Below, piece by piece: positions 9,415 to 18,503 of a stretch of DNA of 62,937 bases (its first letter is position 1; the number at the start of each line of letters is the position of its first letter). The stretch is from assembly GCA_947459295.1 (NCBI GenBank), contig CANHCY010000010.1, forward strand, positions 1 through 62,937, in the 5' to 3' direction. Both the position numbers and the translations under genes were made by a program. The notes under the pieces were generated by a model. It made no database searches. It was not told the DNA's origin and saw only the letters and a program-made list of their open reading frames with translations. This stretch comes from Chitinophagaceae bacterium (lineage in GTDB: Bacteria > Bacteroidota > Bacteroidia > Chitinophagales > Chitinophagaceae).

Positions 9415-11736
9415 ATGATTAATAAACGATTGCTCATCCTAACAGGCGTTTGCCTTGTTGTTGGTGTATTAGCTTACTTCTCTTTTAGAACCGCTGCGGT
9501 GGACGAAATAAAAGTACCAGATGTGGTAAGCTATAATTATGATGTAAGACCTATTTTGTCCGATAAATGCTTCAGTTGCCATGGGCCAGATCCTAAAAAA
9601 AGAGAGGCTGGTTTAAGATTGGATATTGAAAGTGAAGCCTATAAAGCTTTGCAAGATCATCCAACCAAACGTGGCATTGTTCCTGGTAAGCCAGAACTCT
9701 CAGAAGTGTTCCAAAGAATTACAACTTCCGACTCTAGTCTTGTAATGCCTGTTGCATCTAGTAAACTACCAAGACTTTCAGATAACGAAGTGGCCATCAT
9801 AAAAAAATGGATTGAACAAGGCGCAAAATATGAACCACATTGGGCATTTACGGTTCCAAAAAAATCAACCTTACCTACAGTTAGTGATGACAGTTGGCCA
9901 AAAAATGAAATCGACTATTTTATCTTAAATAAAATGGAAGAGAAAGGTTTATCGCCTAACAAAGAAGCAGAAAAAGAAAGATTGGTAAAACGCGTTTACA
10001 TGGATGTGGTAGGCATTTTACCAACAGAAGCCGAAACAAAATCATTTATTGATGACAACAGTAATAACGCATACGAAAAACTAGTTGACCGCCTTTTAAA
10101 TATGCCGCAATACGGCGAAAAGATGGCCATCAATTGGCTTGACATTGCACGCTATGCAGATAGCCATGGTTATCAAGATGACAACTATAGAAGCCAGTGG
10201 CCTTGGAGAGACTGGGTGATTTACGCGTTCAATAAAAATTTATCCTACGATGAATTTATTACTTGGCAGTTAGCCGGCGATTTAATTCCGGGTGCGACCA
10301 AAGAACAAATTTTAGCAACAGGCTTTAATAGAAATCATAAAATCACCGAAGAAGGTGGTGTAATTGATGAAGAATATAGAATCGAATATGCATCAGACAG
10401 AACCAACACTTTTGGACGCTCCATGCTAGCACTTACGGTGGAATGTGCAAAATGTCACGATCATAAATACGATCCTATTTCTCAAAAAGATTACTACCAA
10501 TTATTTGCATTCTTCAACAATGTAAATGAAGTTGGATTAGAGTCCACTGTTGGTGGACCCGTTACCTACGCCAAAAATCCGCGCATGGATATTACCAATG
10601 ATGATGTAAAAGGAATTTTAAAATTCATCAATAAAGTTGACACTAATAAATTAGAAGTGTCTGTGATGGGCGATTTAGATACGGTGCGCAAAACCTACAT
10701 TTTAGACAGAGGTAATTATGCTTCGAAAACGGTTGAAGTAGAACCCGGAACACCAAACTCCGTTTTACAATTTGATCCATCACTTCCAAAAAATAGACTT
10801 GGACTTGCAAAGTGGATGTTTGATAAGAAAAATAGTTTAACCGCCCGTGTTTTTGTAAATAGAATGTGGCAAGAATTTTTTGGTAGAGGACTTGTAAAAT
10901 CAGCCGCAGACTTTGGCATGCAAGGGAACCTTCCAACACATCCTGCATTACTAGACTGGCTAGCAGTAGATTTTAGAGACAACGGATGGGATATTAAAAG
11001 GCTTGTAAAACAAATTTTACTTTCTGCTACCTATCAACAATCCAGCGAAATTTCTGACAAAAAACAAAGAGTTGACCCACTCAACACTTATTGGTCTTAT
11101 GCACCAAGGATTCGTTATTCTGCAGAGCTCGTAAGAGATATGCTTTTGTCAAGTAGTGGACTGCTTAACAGAACCATTGGTGGACCAAGTGTAAAACCAT
11201 ACCAACCACCAGGGTTATGGGAACTCGCCACTTCAGGTAGAGGCATTTTAAATAAATACATGCAAGATACCGGCCAAGCACTATATAGAAGAGGGATGTA
11301 CACTTTTATTAAACGAACCGTGCCGCCACCATCTATGATGATGTTTGATGGTAGCAATAGAGATGAGTGTCAAGTAACAAGGTACCGCACCAATACGCCA
11401 CTGCAAGCGCTGATCATGCTAAACGATCCAACGGTACTAGAAGCATCAAAAGCTCTTGCCGATAAATTATTGCAACAAAAAGCTGGCACTAATACATTTA
11501 TCGAAAAAGCATTTAGATCTATTTTGTGTAGACAAGCAAGTAGCAAAGAAATTGAAACGCTTGTAGCTTTCTATGATGAAACAAAAAAAGAATTAGCAAA
11601 AGATCAAAAAAAGGCGGCTACTTTAATTGAGCCAGGTACGTATAAACCTAAAACAAAACAAATCGTTGATCTCGCTGCAGCTATGCAAACCATTCAGGTT
11701 ATTTATAACATGCAAGAAGCGATCACAAAAACATAA
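9415..11736 (+). CDS. DUF1549/DUF1553 protein with planctomycete-type cytochrome c domain
   Basis: A 773-residue protein with an N-terminal signal anchor (about 5-22), then a planctomycete-type cytochrome c domain with haem motif CFSCH at 52-56, DUF1549 (about 165-370) and DUF1553 (about 450-720). A second CxxCH, CAKCH at 344-348 followed by DHKYDPIS, is the conserved DUF1549 motif. The linker with VRKTYILDRGNY and EPGTP is typical. It is shorter than many planctomycete relatives because no LamG-like insert is present. The next gene begins 3 bp downstream, giving a DUF1553-DUF1501 pair, the usual arrangement. Role is unknown; an envelope electron-transfer or hydrolytic enzyme acting on polymers is suspected. 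Confidence 0.9.
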   Translation: MINKRLLILTGVCLVVGVLAYFSFRTAAVDEIKVPDVVSYNYDVRPILSDKCFSCHGPDPKKREAGLRLDIESEAYKALQDHPTKRGIVPGKPELSEVFQRITTSDSSLVMPVASSKLPRLSDNEVAIIKKWIEQGAKYEPHWAFTVPKKSTLPTVSDDSWPKNEIDYFILNKMEEKGLSPNKEAEKERLVKRVYMDVVGILPTEAETKSFIDDNSNNAYEKLVDRLLNMPQYGEKMAINWLDIARYADSHGYQDDNYRSQWPWRDWVIYAFNKNLSYDEFITWQLAGDLIPGATKEQILATGFNRNHKITEEGGVIDEEYRIEYASDRTNTFGRSMLALTVECAKCHDHKYDPISQKDYYQLFAFFNNVNEVGLESTVGGPVTYAKNPRMDITNDDVKGILKFINKVDTNKLEVSVMGDLDTVRKTYILDRGNYASKTVEVEPGTPNSVLQFDPSLPKNRLGLAKWMFDKKNSLTARVFVNRMWQEFFGRGLVKSAADFGMQGNLPTHPALLDWLAVDFRDNGWDIKRLVKQILLSATYQQSSEISDKKQRVDPLNTYWSYAPRIRYSAELVRDMLLSSSGLLNRTIGGPSVKPYQPPGLWELATSGRGILNKYMQDTGQALYRRGMYTFIKRTVPPPSMMMFDGSNRDECQVTRYRTNTPLQALIMLNDPTVLEASKALADKLLQQKAGTNTFIEKAFRSILCRQASSKEIETLVAFYDETKKELAKDQKKAATLIEPGTYKPKTKQIVDLAAAMQTIQVIYNMQEAITKT

Positions 11737-11739
11737 ACC

Positions 11740-13194
11740 ATGGAAAAAGAATTACTCGAACACGGCCTTAACGCAAATCGAAGAAAATTTATTTCTAGAA
11801 TGAGCCTTGGATTAGGTAGTGCAGCCCTTGGCTCTCTCCTAATTCCAGATTTATTTGGTGGAAAGGAAAGTGCAGAAGATGCCATCATGAAAGCAGTACC
11901 GCATATTGCTCCAAAAGCAAAGCGTGTCATTTACCTTTTTCAAAATGGTGCACCTTCTCAATTAGAAACTTTCGACTACAAACCCATGCTTCGAGAAAGA
12001 ATGGGTGAAGATTTACCAGAGTCCATTAGAAACGGGCAACGTTTAACAGGCATGACAGCTGGTCAGAGTAAATTCCCACTCATTGGGTCTTACTACGACT
12101 TTAAACAATATGGAAAATCAGGCGCGTATGTGAGTGATTTGTTTCCGCATATGGCATCGGTAGTGGATGATTTGTGTATCATTAAATCGATGCACACAGA
12201 AGCCATCAACCATGATCCTGCGTTAACATTTTTTCAGTCAGGCGCACAACAAGGCAATAGACCTAGTATGGGTTCTTGGGTGAGTTACGGACTTGGTACC
12301 GAAAATAATAACCTACCTGCATTTTGTGTACTCTTATCAAGAGGTAAAGGAAATGGACAGGGTGTTTATTCTAAATTATGGACCAATGGATTTTTAGACT
12401 CGGTACATCAGGGTGTTCAATTTAGCAGTGGCGATAACCCTATTTTATATTTACAAGATCAAGTGGGCATGGATAGAAATGCACGCCGCAAAATGCTTGA
12501 TAAAGTGGCAACACTTAATAATTTAGAATACGAACAATTTGGTGATCCAGAAATTGCTGCTAAAATTCAGCAGTATGAAATGGCTTACCGCATGCAAACA
12601 GCCGTACCTGAAATCATTGACACTTCGAAAGAATCTGATAGCGTTATTAAAATGTATGGGCCAGATTGTTTAGTGCCTGGCACCTACGCAGCTAACTGCT
12701 TACTAGCACGCAAATTATCAGAAAGTGGCGTTCGCTTTATTCAACTATACCACCAAGGTTGGGATCAACACGGCAACTTACCCAACGAAATGCGCGGTCA
12801 AGCAAAAGATGTAGACCAACCATCTGCTGCACTTATTAAAGATTTAAAGCAAAGAGGTTTATTAGATGAAACACTTGTTATTTGGGGTGGTGAATTTGGA
12901 AGAACCAATTTCTGCCAAGGCCCAATGACCGTAGACAATTATGGACGTGACCACCACCCGCGCTGCTTTAGTATTTGGATGGCTGGCGGTGGCGTTAAAC
13001 CTGGTATTGTGCATGGAGAAACGGATGACTTTGGATACAACATTATCAAAGACCCTGTACACGTGCATGATTTTCAAGCCACTGTTTTAAACCTACTTGG
13101 TTTAGAGCACGAAAGTTTAACCTATAAATTTCAAGGAAGAAGATACCGTTTAACAGACTTATACGGAAACGTTGTCAATAATATTATCGCTTAA
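11740..13194 (+). CDS. DUF1501 family protein (alkaline phosphatase/sulfatase-like fold), Tat-exported
   Basis: A 484-residue protein with a twin-arginine signal (NRRKFISR followed by a small-residue hydrophobic stretch). DUF1501 belongs to the alkaline phosphatase/sulfatase-like group. Visible family landmarks are YLFQNGAPSQLETFDYKP, HTEAINHDPA, GWDQHGNLP, WGGEFGRTNF, GRDHHPRCFS and an HVHDFQATVLNLLGL tail; the Asp/His sites look intact. It follows the DUF1549/DUF1553 gene after 3 bp, the standard partner. No substrate is established for the family; sulfated or phosphorylated glycans are often proposed. Confidence 0.9.
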   Translation: MEKELLEHGLNANRRKFISRMSLGLGSAALGSLLIPDLFGGKESAEDAIMKAVPHIAPKAKRVIYLFQNGAPSQLETFDYKPMLRERMGEDLPESIRNGQRLTGMTAGQSKFPLIGSYYDFKQYGKSGAYVSDLFPHMASVVDDLCIIKSMHTEAINHDPALTFFQSGAQQGNRPSMGSWVSYGLGTENNNLPAFCVLLSRGKGNGQGVYSKLWTNGFLDSVHQGVQFSSGDNPILYLQDQVGMDRNARRKMLDKVATLNNLEYEQFGDPEIAAKIQQYEMAYRMQTAVPEIIDTSKESDSVIKMYGPDCLVPGTYAANCLLARKLSESGVRFIQLYHQGWDQHGNLPNEMRGQAKDVDQPSAALIKDLKQRGLLDETLVIWGGEFGRTNFCQGPMTVDNYGRDHHPRCFSIWMAGGGVKPGIVHGETDDFGYNIIKDPVHVHDFQATVLNLLGLEHESLTYKFQGRRYRLTDLYGNVVNNIIA

Positions 13195-13204
13195 AATTAA
13201 ACCT

Positions 13205-14230
13205 ATGAATCGTAAAAAATTTATTCAAAGTTCTGCTTTAGCAGGTGCTAGTTTTTTTATTACCAAAGACTTATTTGCAAAACCAAAAGGACCCGTTTAC
13301 GGTCATAACGATAAAAAGTATTTTTTAGATACCAAGTGGGGTACTTTAAATACAGACAAAACACCTGTAAATGATTGTCATGAAATGGTGCAAGACAGTA
13401 AGGGTCATATCATCCTACTTACCAACGAAACAAAAAACAATATCATCATTTACAATAAGTCTGGTAAACTAAAAGGAAGTTGGGGAACAGAATTTCCGGG
13501 CGCACATGGCTTATCCATTCAAAAAACAGGAAAAGAAGATTTCTTATTTATTACAGATACCAATAGACATCAGGTTTATAAAACAACCACCGATGGCAAA
13601 ATATTATTTACCATCGATCCGCCAGCAGAAGTTGGACCCTATGCGACTAAAGATAAATTTGTACCAACCGAAACCGCTGTGTTAGAAAATGGAGAATTTT
13701 ATATTGCAGATGGTTATGGTGCACAATACATTTTACACTATGACGCTAATGGTAAATTAAAAAATGCATTTGGTGGCAGAGGCGAAGGTGAACAATACCT
13801 AGACAATGCGCACGGCATTTGTATCGATTACAGAAACGCTACACCTACCCTTATTGTTACCGATAGAAACAGGGCTTGCTTTAAAAGATTTTCTTTAGAT
13901 GGAAAATTATTAGAAGTGATTCACGTACCAGGCGCAGGCGTTTGTAGACCAGTAATTAGTGGCGATTATTTATATGCTGCCGTTTTACGTTCTCCTAATA
14001 TGGGTGTAGAAGCCAGTGGCTTTGTTACCATTTTAAATAAAGAAAATAAAGTAGTTTCTAATATTGGTGGCTCTGAACCTATTTATACAAATGGAAAATT
14101 AAATACACTACAACAAACCGATAAAATATTTGCACACCCACATGATGTTTGTGTAGATGATGAAGGCAGCCTTTATGTAGCACAATGGGCTTCTGGAAAA
14201 GTGTATCCTTATAAATTAACACAAGCATAG
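13205..14230 (+). CDS. NHL-repeat (six-bladed propeller-like) exported protein
   Basis: I place the start at the ATG at 13205, giving 341 residues, because it begins MNRKKFIQSSALAGASFF, a good export signal; a longer reading from 13172 would overlap the previous gene. Repeated blades are visible: MVQDSKGHIILLTN, GAHGLSIQ, DFLFITDTNRHQVYK, GEFYIADGYG, DNAHGICIDY, LIVTDRNRACFKRF and HDVCVDDEGSLYVAQW. This is the NHL/SMP-30-like beta-propeller pattern. It lies 10 bp after DUF1501 and 6 bp before the cytochrome-domain membrane protein, so it belongs to the same operon. It may be a binding scaffold or a lactonase-like enzyme; which is unresolved. Confidence 0.8.
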   Translation: MNRKKFIQSSALAGASFFITKDLFAKPKGPVYGHNDKKYFLDTKWGTLNTDKTPVNDCHEMVQDSKGHIILLTNETKNNIIIYNKSGKLKGSWGTEFPGAHGLSIQKTGKEDFLFITDTNRHQVYKTTTDGKILFTIDPPAEVGPYATKDKFVPTETAVLENGEFYIADGYGAQYILHYDANGKLKNAFGGRGEGEQYLDNAHGICIDYRNATPTLIVTDRNRACFKRFSLDGKLLEVIHVPGAGVCRPVISGDYLYAAVLRSPNMGVEASGFVTILNKENKVVSNIGGSEPIYTNGKLNTLQQTDKIFAHPHDVCVDDEGSLYVAQWASGKVYPYKLTQA

Positions 14231-14236
14231 TGAACT

Positions 14237-16375
14237 ATGAAATGGATTGAGAAAGTAGCAAGTTCGCTTGCATTTGCAGGACTTTTTTTATTAGGTATTG
14301 TATTTGTATTTGATAATAAACTTCAAATACCAGTATGGCTTCAAGTTGCGGGCAGAATGCATCCGTTACTCTTACATTTACCGATTACACTCTTACTCAT
14401 TTCTATTATTTCATATTTTATACCAAGTAACACGTCAACCAATAATATCTTTAGCTATGTTAGACTCTTTGGTGCTTTAACGGCCATTTTTACAGCTATC
14501 ATGGGGATTTTATTGGCCACCGAAGAAGGTACAGAAGGAGACACTTTACAGTGGCACAAGTGGTCAGGTACTGCAGTAGCTGTGTTAGCTTGGATACTCT
14601 ATAGTTATGCGAGCTTTATACAATCCAATAAAAAACTATCTATCTCAAGTGGTGTATTACTGTTTTTTTTAACCATAACAACAGGTCATTTTGGTGCTAC
14701 CCTAACCCATGGCGAAGGATTTTTAACGGCGCCACTGTATAAAAACGAGCCAAGCACATTAACGTTAGCAGAAGCGCGCATTTATCCAAATGTGGTAGCA
14801 ACCATCTTCAAAGAAAAATGTGGCACTTGCCATAACAACAGCAATAAAAAAGGGGGATTATCCTTAAGCGATTCGGTAGGCATTATGACGGGCGGAAAAT
14901 CTGGAAAAGCAGTGGTTGCAGGTGACTTACTTAAAAGTTTAGTGATCACCAGAGCTCATTTACCGCTCTCTGATAAAAAACATATGCCTCCCATAGATAA
15001 GCCGCAATTAACCGCTGCTGAGCTTGCCATTTTAGAAGCATGGATCCAAAAAGGGGCACCATTTGATACAAAAATCACAAGTATTAATAGTACAGATACC
15101 CTAAGGATACTAGCAGAAGAATACATTAAACCGTATTTAGCAAAAGAAGAAAAATATGACTTTGATGCAGCTAGTGAATCAACCATTGATAAACTAAAAT
15201 CAAATTACAGGGTAATCAAACAATTGGGTGAAAAATCTCCAGCGCTTGCTGTTTCTTTTTATGGTCAAACCATGTATAATTCTAGTACCCTCACAGAACT
15301 AGACCCTATCAAAGAACAAATTGTTCACTTGTATGCTGCAAAAATGCCTGTATCTGATGCGGATATTAGTTGGATTAGTAAACTACCTAATCTTAAAAGG
15401 TTAAACGTTAACTATTCAAATGTTACAGATAAGAGCATGGCTGAAATTGCTTCGATGAAGAAATTAAATTCAGTTTCTGTTGCAGGAACAGCCATTACGA
15501 TGCAAGGATTAAAAACATTACTTGGCAATAAAAATATTTCAGAGATTTTTGTTTGGGATACCAAAATAAAACCTTCAGATATTAAGGCGATTAGCAAACA
15601 GTATACTCAAATAAAAATAGACTACGGCTTTGATGGTGCGGACACCCTCATCATTACACTTAATGATCCAGTTGTTTCTTTACCAAGCGGTTACTTTAAA
15701 GAAAATCAACCCATTCAAATTAAACATGTAATCAAGGATGTTACCATTAGGTACACACTTGATGGCACAGATCCAGATAGCAGTTCAAGTTTAGTGTATT
15801 CAAAACCAATCGTTTTAGACAATACCACAACACTTAGTGTACGTGCATTTAAAGTAGGATGGAAAGGAAGTGCGACGGTAAGAAATTTTTATATGAAAGC
15901 AGGCTTCCCTGTTGCTGGATATAATCTAACTACACCGCCAGATGCTAAATACAATATGAATGCCGCCACGGTTTTAACAGATTTGGATTTAGCAGACTAC
16001 ACCGATTTTTCAAGTAAGTGGTTGGGCTATCAAAACAATGAAGCCACTGTAGTACTTGATATGGGTAGTCCTGTTCAAACGAGTAGAATAATGGTAAATA
16101 CACTTCACGCAACTACATCCTATATATTACCACCCGTATCGCTGATGGCCTGGGGTAGTAATGATAATAAAACATGGAAGCCTCTTGCAAATATCAAACC
16201 TGAAATGCCAACCATGAATGATGCCACTTTTGCTCAAATGCTTGAGTTAAAATACCCAACTGCATCATTTAGATATTTGAAGATAACAGGACAGCCTATT
16301 AAAAAATTACCAAGTTGGCATCAAGGTAAAGGTACGCCAGGATGGTTTTTTATGAGTGAAATAACAGTTAACTAA
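14237..16375 (+). CDS. Membrane protein: DUF2231-like + cytochrome c + LRR + chitobiase-like + discoidin-like domains
   Basis: A 712-residue multidomain protein. Five hydrophobic segments (about residues 8-160) form a DUF2231-like membrane unit with His-bearing motifs MHPLLLHLP, WHKWSG and TGHFGATLTHGEG. A planctomycete-type cytochrome c domain follows, with CGTCH at 195-199 and a likely distal ligand in HMPP. Next are a short leucine-rich region (LPNLKRLNVNYSNVTD, about 370-450), a chitobiase C-terminal-like domain (IRYTLDGTDPDSSS) and a C-terminal F5/8 (discoidin-like) domain. The domain order suggests haem-based electron transfer anchored in the inner membrane plus an extracytoplasmic binding arm. 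It closes the four-gene operon. Confidence 0.85.
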   Translation: MKWIEKVASSLAFAGLFLLGIVFVFDNKLQIPVWLQVAGRMHPLLLHLPITLLLISIISYFIPSNTSTNNIFSYVRLFGALTAIFTAIMGILLATEEGTEGDTLQWHKWSGTAVAVLAWILYSYASFIQSNKKLSISSGVLLFFLTITTGHFGATLTHGEGFLTAPLYKNEPSTLTLAEARIYPNVVATIFKEKCGTCHNNSNKKGGLSLSDSVGIMTGGKSGKAVVAGDLLKSLVITRAHLPLSDKKHMPPIDKPQLTAAELAILEAWIQKGAPFDTKITSINSTDTLRILAEEYIKPYLAKEEKYDFDAASESTIDKLKSNYRVIKQLGEKSPALAVSFYGQTMYNSSTLTELDPIKEQIVHLYAAKMPVSDADISWISKLPNLKRLNVNYSNVTDKSMAEIASMKKLNSVSVAGTAITMQGLKTLLGNKNISEIFVWDTKIKPSDIKAISKQYTQIKIDYGFDGADTLIITLNDPVVSLPSGYFKENQPIQIKHVIKDVTIRYTLDGTDPDSSSSLVYSKPIVLDNTTTLSVRAFKVGWKGSATVRNFYMKAGFPVAGYNLTTPPDAKYNMNAATVLTDLDLADYTDFSSKWLGYQNNEATVVLDMGSPVQTSRIMVNTLHATTSYILPPVSLMAWGSNDNKTWKPLANIKPEMPTMNDATFAQMLELKYPTASFRYLKITGQPIKKLPSWHQGKGTPGWFFMSEITVN

Positions 16376-16428
16376 ACTGTAAATAGATATAGTTTAAGTA
16401 ACTTGCATGTTCTTGAACTAATTTGGCG

Positions 16429-17217
16429 ATGAGAATTTCAATTTTTTTGATATTAATACCCTTGTTTATTTTTTCGTGTCAGAATACTGAAACAGAAATT
16501 AAAGAAACCAAAAAGGCAGTTACAGATACTATTGTAGAAAAGAAAATAGATACTGCCGTAACCATATATCTTACTTTTGATGATGGCCCCTATATTACAA
16601 CACCATCTGTCGATAGCTTATTAACGGCTTTAAACATTAAGGCTAGTTTTTTTATTGTTGGCTCTCAAATGGGAGGAACAAACAAGTATGATAATATTTA
16701 TCAAGCTGAAAAAAATAATCCCTTATTTAAATTATACAACCATACTTACTCTCACGCAATAACAAAGGGAAGATTAAACCGCTATTACGAAAATCCAGAT
16801 AGTGTTTGGTCAGATATTGTTCACAACAAAGAATTTTTAGGTTTAACGTCAAATATTACAAGACTTCCTGGAAGCAATTCTTGGAAAATCGGAAATTATA
16901 GAAGAGGCACCAACTTAGTGGCATATAAAGTTATTAAACTTGCCGACTCTTTAAATCTGCCGCAACATTTTATTGGATGGGATGAAGAATGGAAACTAAA
17001 TGCGTCGGAACAAATGAGACAGGTAGACAGCCTCCTCAAGAAAGTAGGAAAATTAACGATTAAAAAACGTACAAATCAAAAACACGTAGTTGTGTTATTG
17101 CACGATTTTTTATTTAGAACTAGTACTTCGTTAAATCACTTAACATATTTTATAGAGCAACTGCAAATAAAATATAAATGTAGATTTGAATGGATTGAAA
17201 ATTATCCAGGCGTATAA
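16429..17217 (+). CDS. Polysaccharide deacetylase family lipoprotein
   Basis: I use the ATG at 16429 (262 residues) rather than a TTG two codons earlier. A lipobox ends at Cys17 (FIFSC). The NodB homology domain is visible: TFDDGP near residue 50 with the catalytic Asp and metal Asp, NHTYSH as the zinc-binding H-x3-H type motif, RLPGSN as the Arg-Pro-Gly motif, and a late VVVLLHDF. The substrate may be peptidoglycan or another N- or O-acetylated glycan. It follows the cytochrome operon after 53 bp on the same strand, so co-transcription is possible but not shown. It converges with ilvA. Confidence 0.85.
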   Translation: MRISIFLILIPLFIFSCQNTETEIKETKKAVTDTIVEKKIDTAVTIYLTFDDGPYITTPSVDSLLTALNIKASFFIVGSQMGGTNKYDNIYQAEKNNPLFKLYNHTYSHAITKGRLNRYYENPDSVWSDIVHNKEFLGLTSNITRLPGSNSWKIGNYRRGTNLVAYKVIKLADSLNLPQHFIGWDEEWKLNASEQMRQVDSLLKKVGKLTIKKRTNQKHVVVLLHDFLFRTSTSLNHLTYFIEQLQIKYKCRFEWIENYPGV

Positions 17218-17224
17218 TTGAAAA

Positions 17225-17249
17225 TGGTTTTAATTGATGCATTAAACCA
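17225..17249. terminator. Weak AT-rich hairpin between convergent genes
   Basis: TGGTTTTAAT and ATTAAACCA form an imperfect stem with one bulge between the deacetylase and ilvA ends. GC content is too low for a convincing intrinsic terminator. Confidence 0.2.
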
Positions 17250-18492
17250 AATAAGCAAACACATTATCGTTTTTGTTGATTGCCGTATAATTGATATTAT
17301 AACGTTTCATATTATCAATAAGCACTTGATAGTTTTCTTGCACTTGTAATTCAATAACAACTAGTGCGGGCGCAGTTTCCTTATTGTTTTTTTGCATGTA
17401 CTCAAAGCGGGTAATATCGTCGGTGGGTCCCAATACCTGATTTACGAATTCTTTTAAAGCGCCTGGTCTTTGTGCAAACCGAATTAGAAAATAATGTTTG
17501 AGGCCTTCATACTGTAAAGAACGCTCCTTGATTTCCTGCATGCGCTCAATATCATTATTACTGCCGCTTACAATACACACTATTTTCTTTCCTTTTATTT
17601 GATTGGCATAATCATCTAAAGCCGCAACAGCAAGCACACCAGCGGGCTCTACCACAATGGCTTCTTCGTTGTATAATTTTAAAATAGTAGAACATATTTT
17701 ACCTTCAGGTACAAGATGCATATCATCAATAACGCGTTTGCAAATGTCAAAGGTTGCATCTCCTACACGCTTAACTGCAGCGCCGTCAACAAAACTATCA
17801 ATCTGATCTAATTGAACGGGATGCCCTGCTTTAATTGCCGCAAGCATAGACGGAGCGCCTTCTGGCTCAACACCAATAATTTTAGTTTGCGGTGCATTTG
17901 TTTTAAAATAAGCACCAACGCCGGCACTCAATCCACCTCCCCCAACGGGTAAAAAAAGAAAATCGATGTCCTGCTGCTCTTCTAAAATTTCGATACCTAC
18001 CGTAGACTGGCCTTCAATAATTCTGATATTATCAAATGGAGGTATAAATGTTAGTCCATGTTCCTCAGTATATTTTTTGGCAGCTACTGCACAATCATCA
18101 AATGTGTCGCCTATCAATTTAACTTCAACAAAGCCTTCACCAAACATTTTTGTTTGACTTACTTTCTGGTTAGGCGTAATGATGGGCATAAAAACCACGC
18201 CCTTAACGTTTAACTTTTTACAGCTATATGCAAATCCTTGGGCGTGGTTTCCAGCGCTTGCACATACCACCCCTTTTACGAGTTGGTTAGGCGGCAACAA
18301 GCTCATCATGTTATAAGCGCCTCTTAATTTGTAAGAGCGAACGATTTGCAAATCCTCTCTTTTTAAATATACGTCGCAACCATACCTACGCGACAAATTA
18401 TGATTGTACGTAAGTGGCGTCTTTTTTACAACGTCTTGCAAACGTGCATAGGCACCAGTAAAGTCTAATTGAAAATCATTTGAATCCTGCAT
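17242..18492 (-). CDS. ilvA: Threonine dehydratase (biosynthetic)
   Basis: Threonine ammonia-lyase, 416 residues, makes 2-oxobutanoate from threonine as the first committed step to isoleucine. The PLP lysine is in SYKLRGAYN; the glycine-rich cofactor loop is in PVGGGGLSAG; ASAGNHAQG and VSGSNND are further family motifs. A single ACT-like regulatory domain (about 330-416, with FAQRPGALKEFVNQVLGP) indicates the shorter, B. subtilis-like form, not the two-domain E. coli form; isoleucine feedback is expected there. It is the last gene of the leuA-to-ilvA operon, 11 bp after ilvC. Confidence 0.95.
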   Translation of the reverse strand: MQDSNDFQLDFTGAYARLQDVVKKTPLTYNHNLSRRYGCDVYLKREDLQIVRSYKLRGAYNMMSLLPPNQLVKGVVCASAGNHAQGFAYSCKKLNVKGVVFMPIITPNQKVSQTKMFGEGFVEVKLIGDTFDDCAVAAKKYTEEHGLTFIPPFDNIRIIEGQSTVGIEILEEQQDIDFLFLPVGGGGLSAGVGAYFKTNAPQTKIIGVEPEGAPSMLAAIKAGHPVQLDQIDSFVDGAAVKRVGDATFDICKRVIDDMHLVPEGKICSTILKLYNEEAIVVEPAGVLAVAALDDYANQIKGKKIVCIVSGSNNDIERMQEIKERSLQYEGLKHYFLIRFAQRPGALKEFVNQVLGPTDDITRFEYMQKNNKETAPALVVIELQVQENYQVLIDNMKRYNINYTAINKNDNVFAYLV

Positions 18493-18503
18493 GAACCTTC
18501 TTG

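Noticed and set aside
13172..13204. Upstream extension of the NHL protein
   Set aside because: It overlaps the DUF1501 gene, and the internal ATG at 13205 gives a proper export signal.
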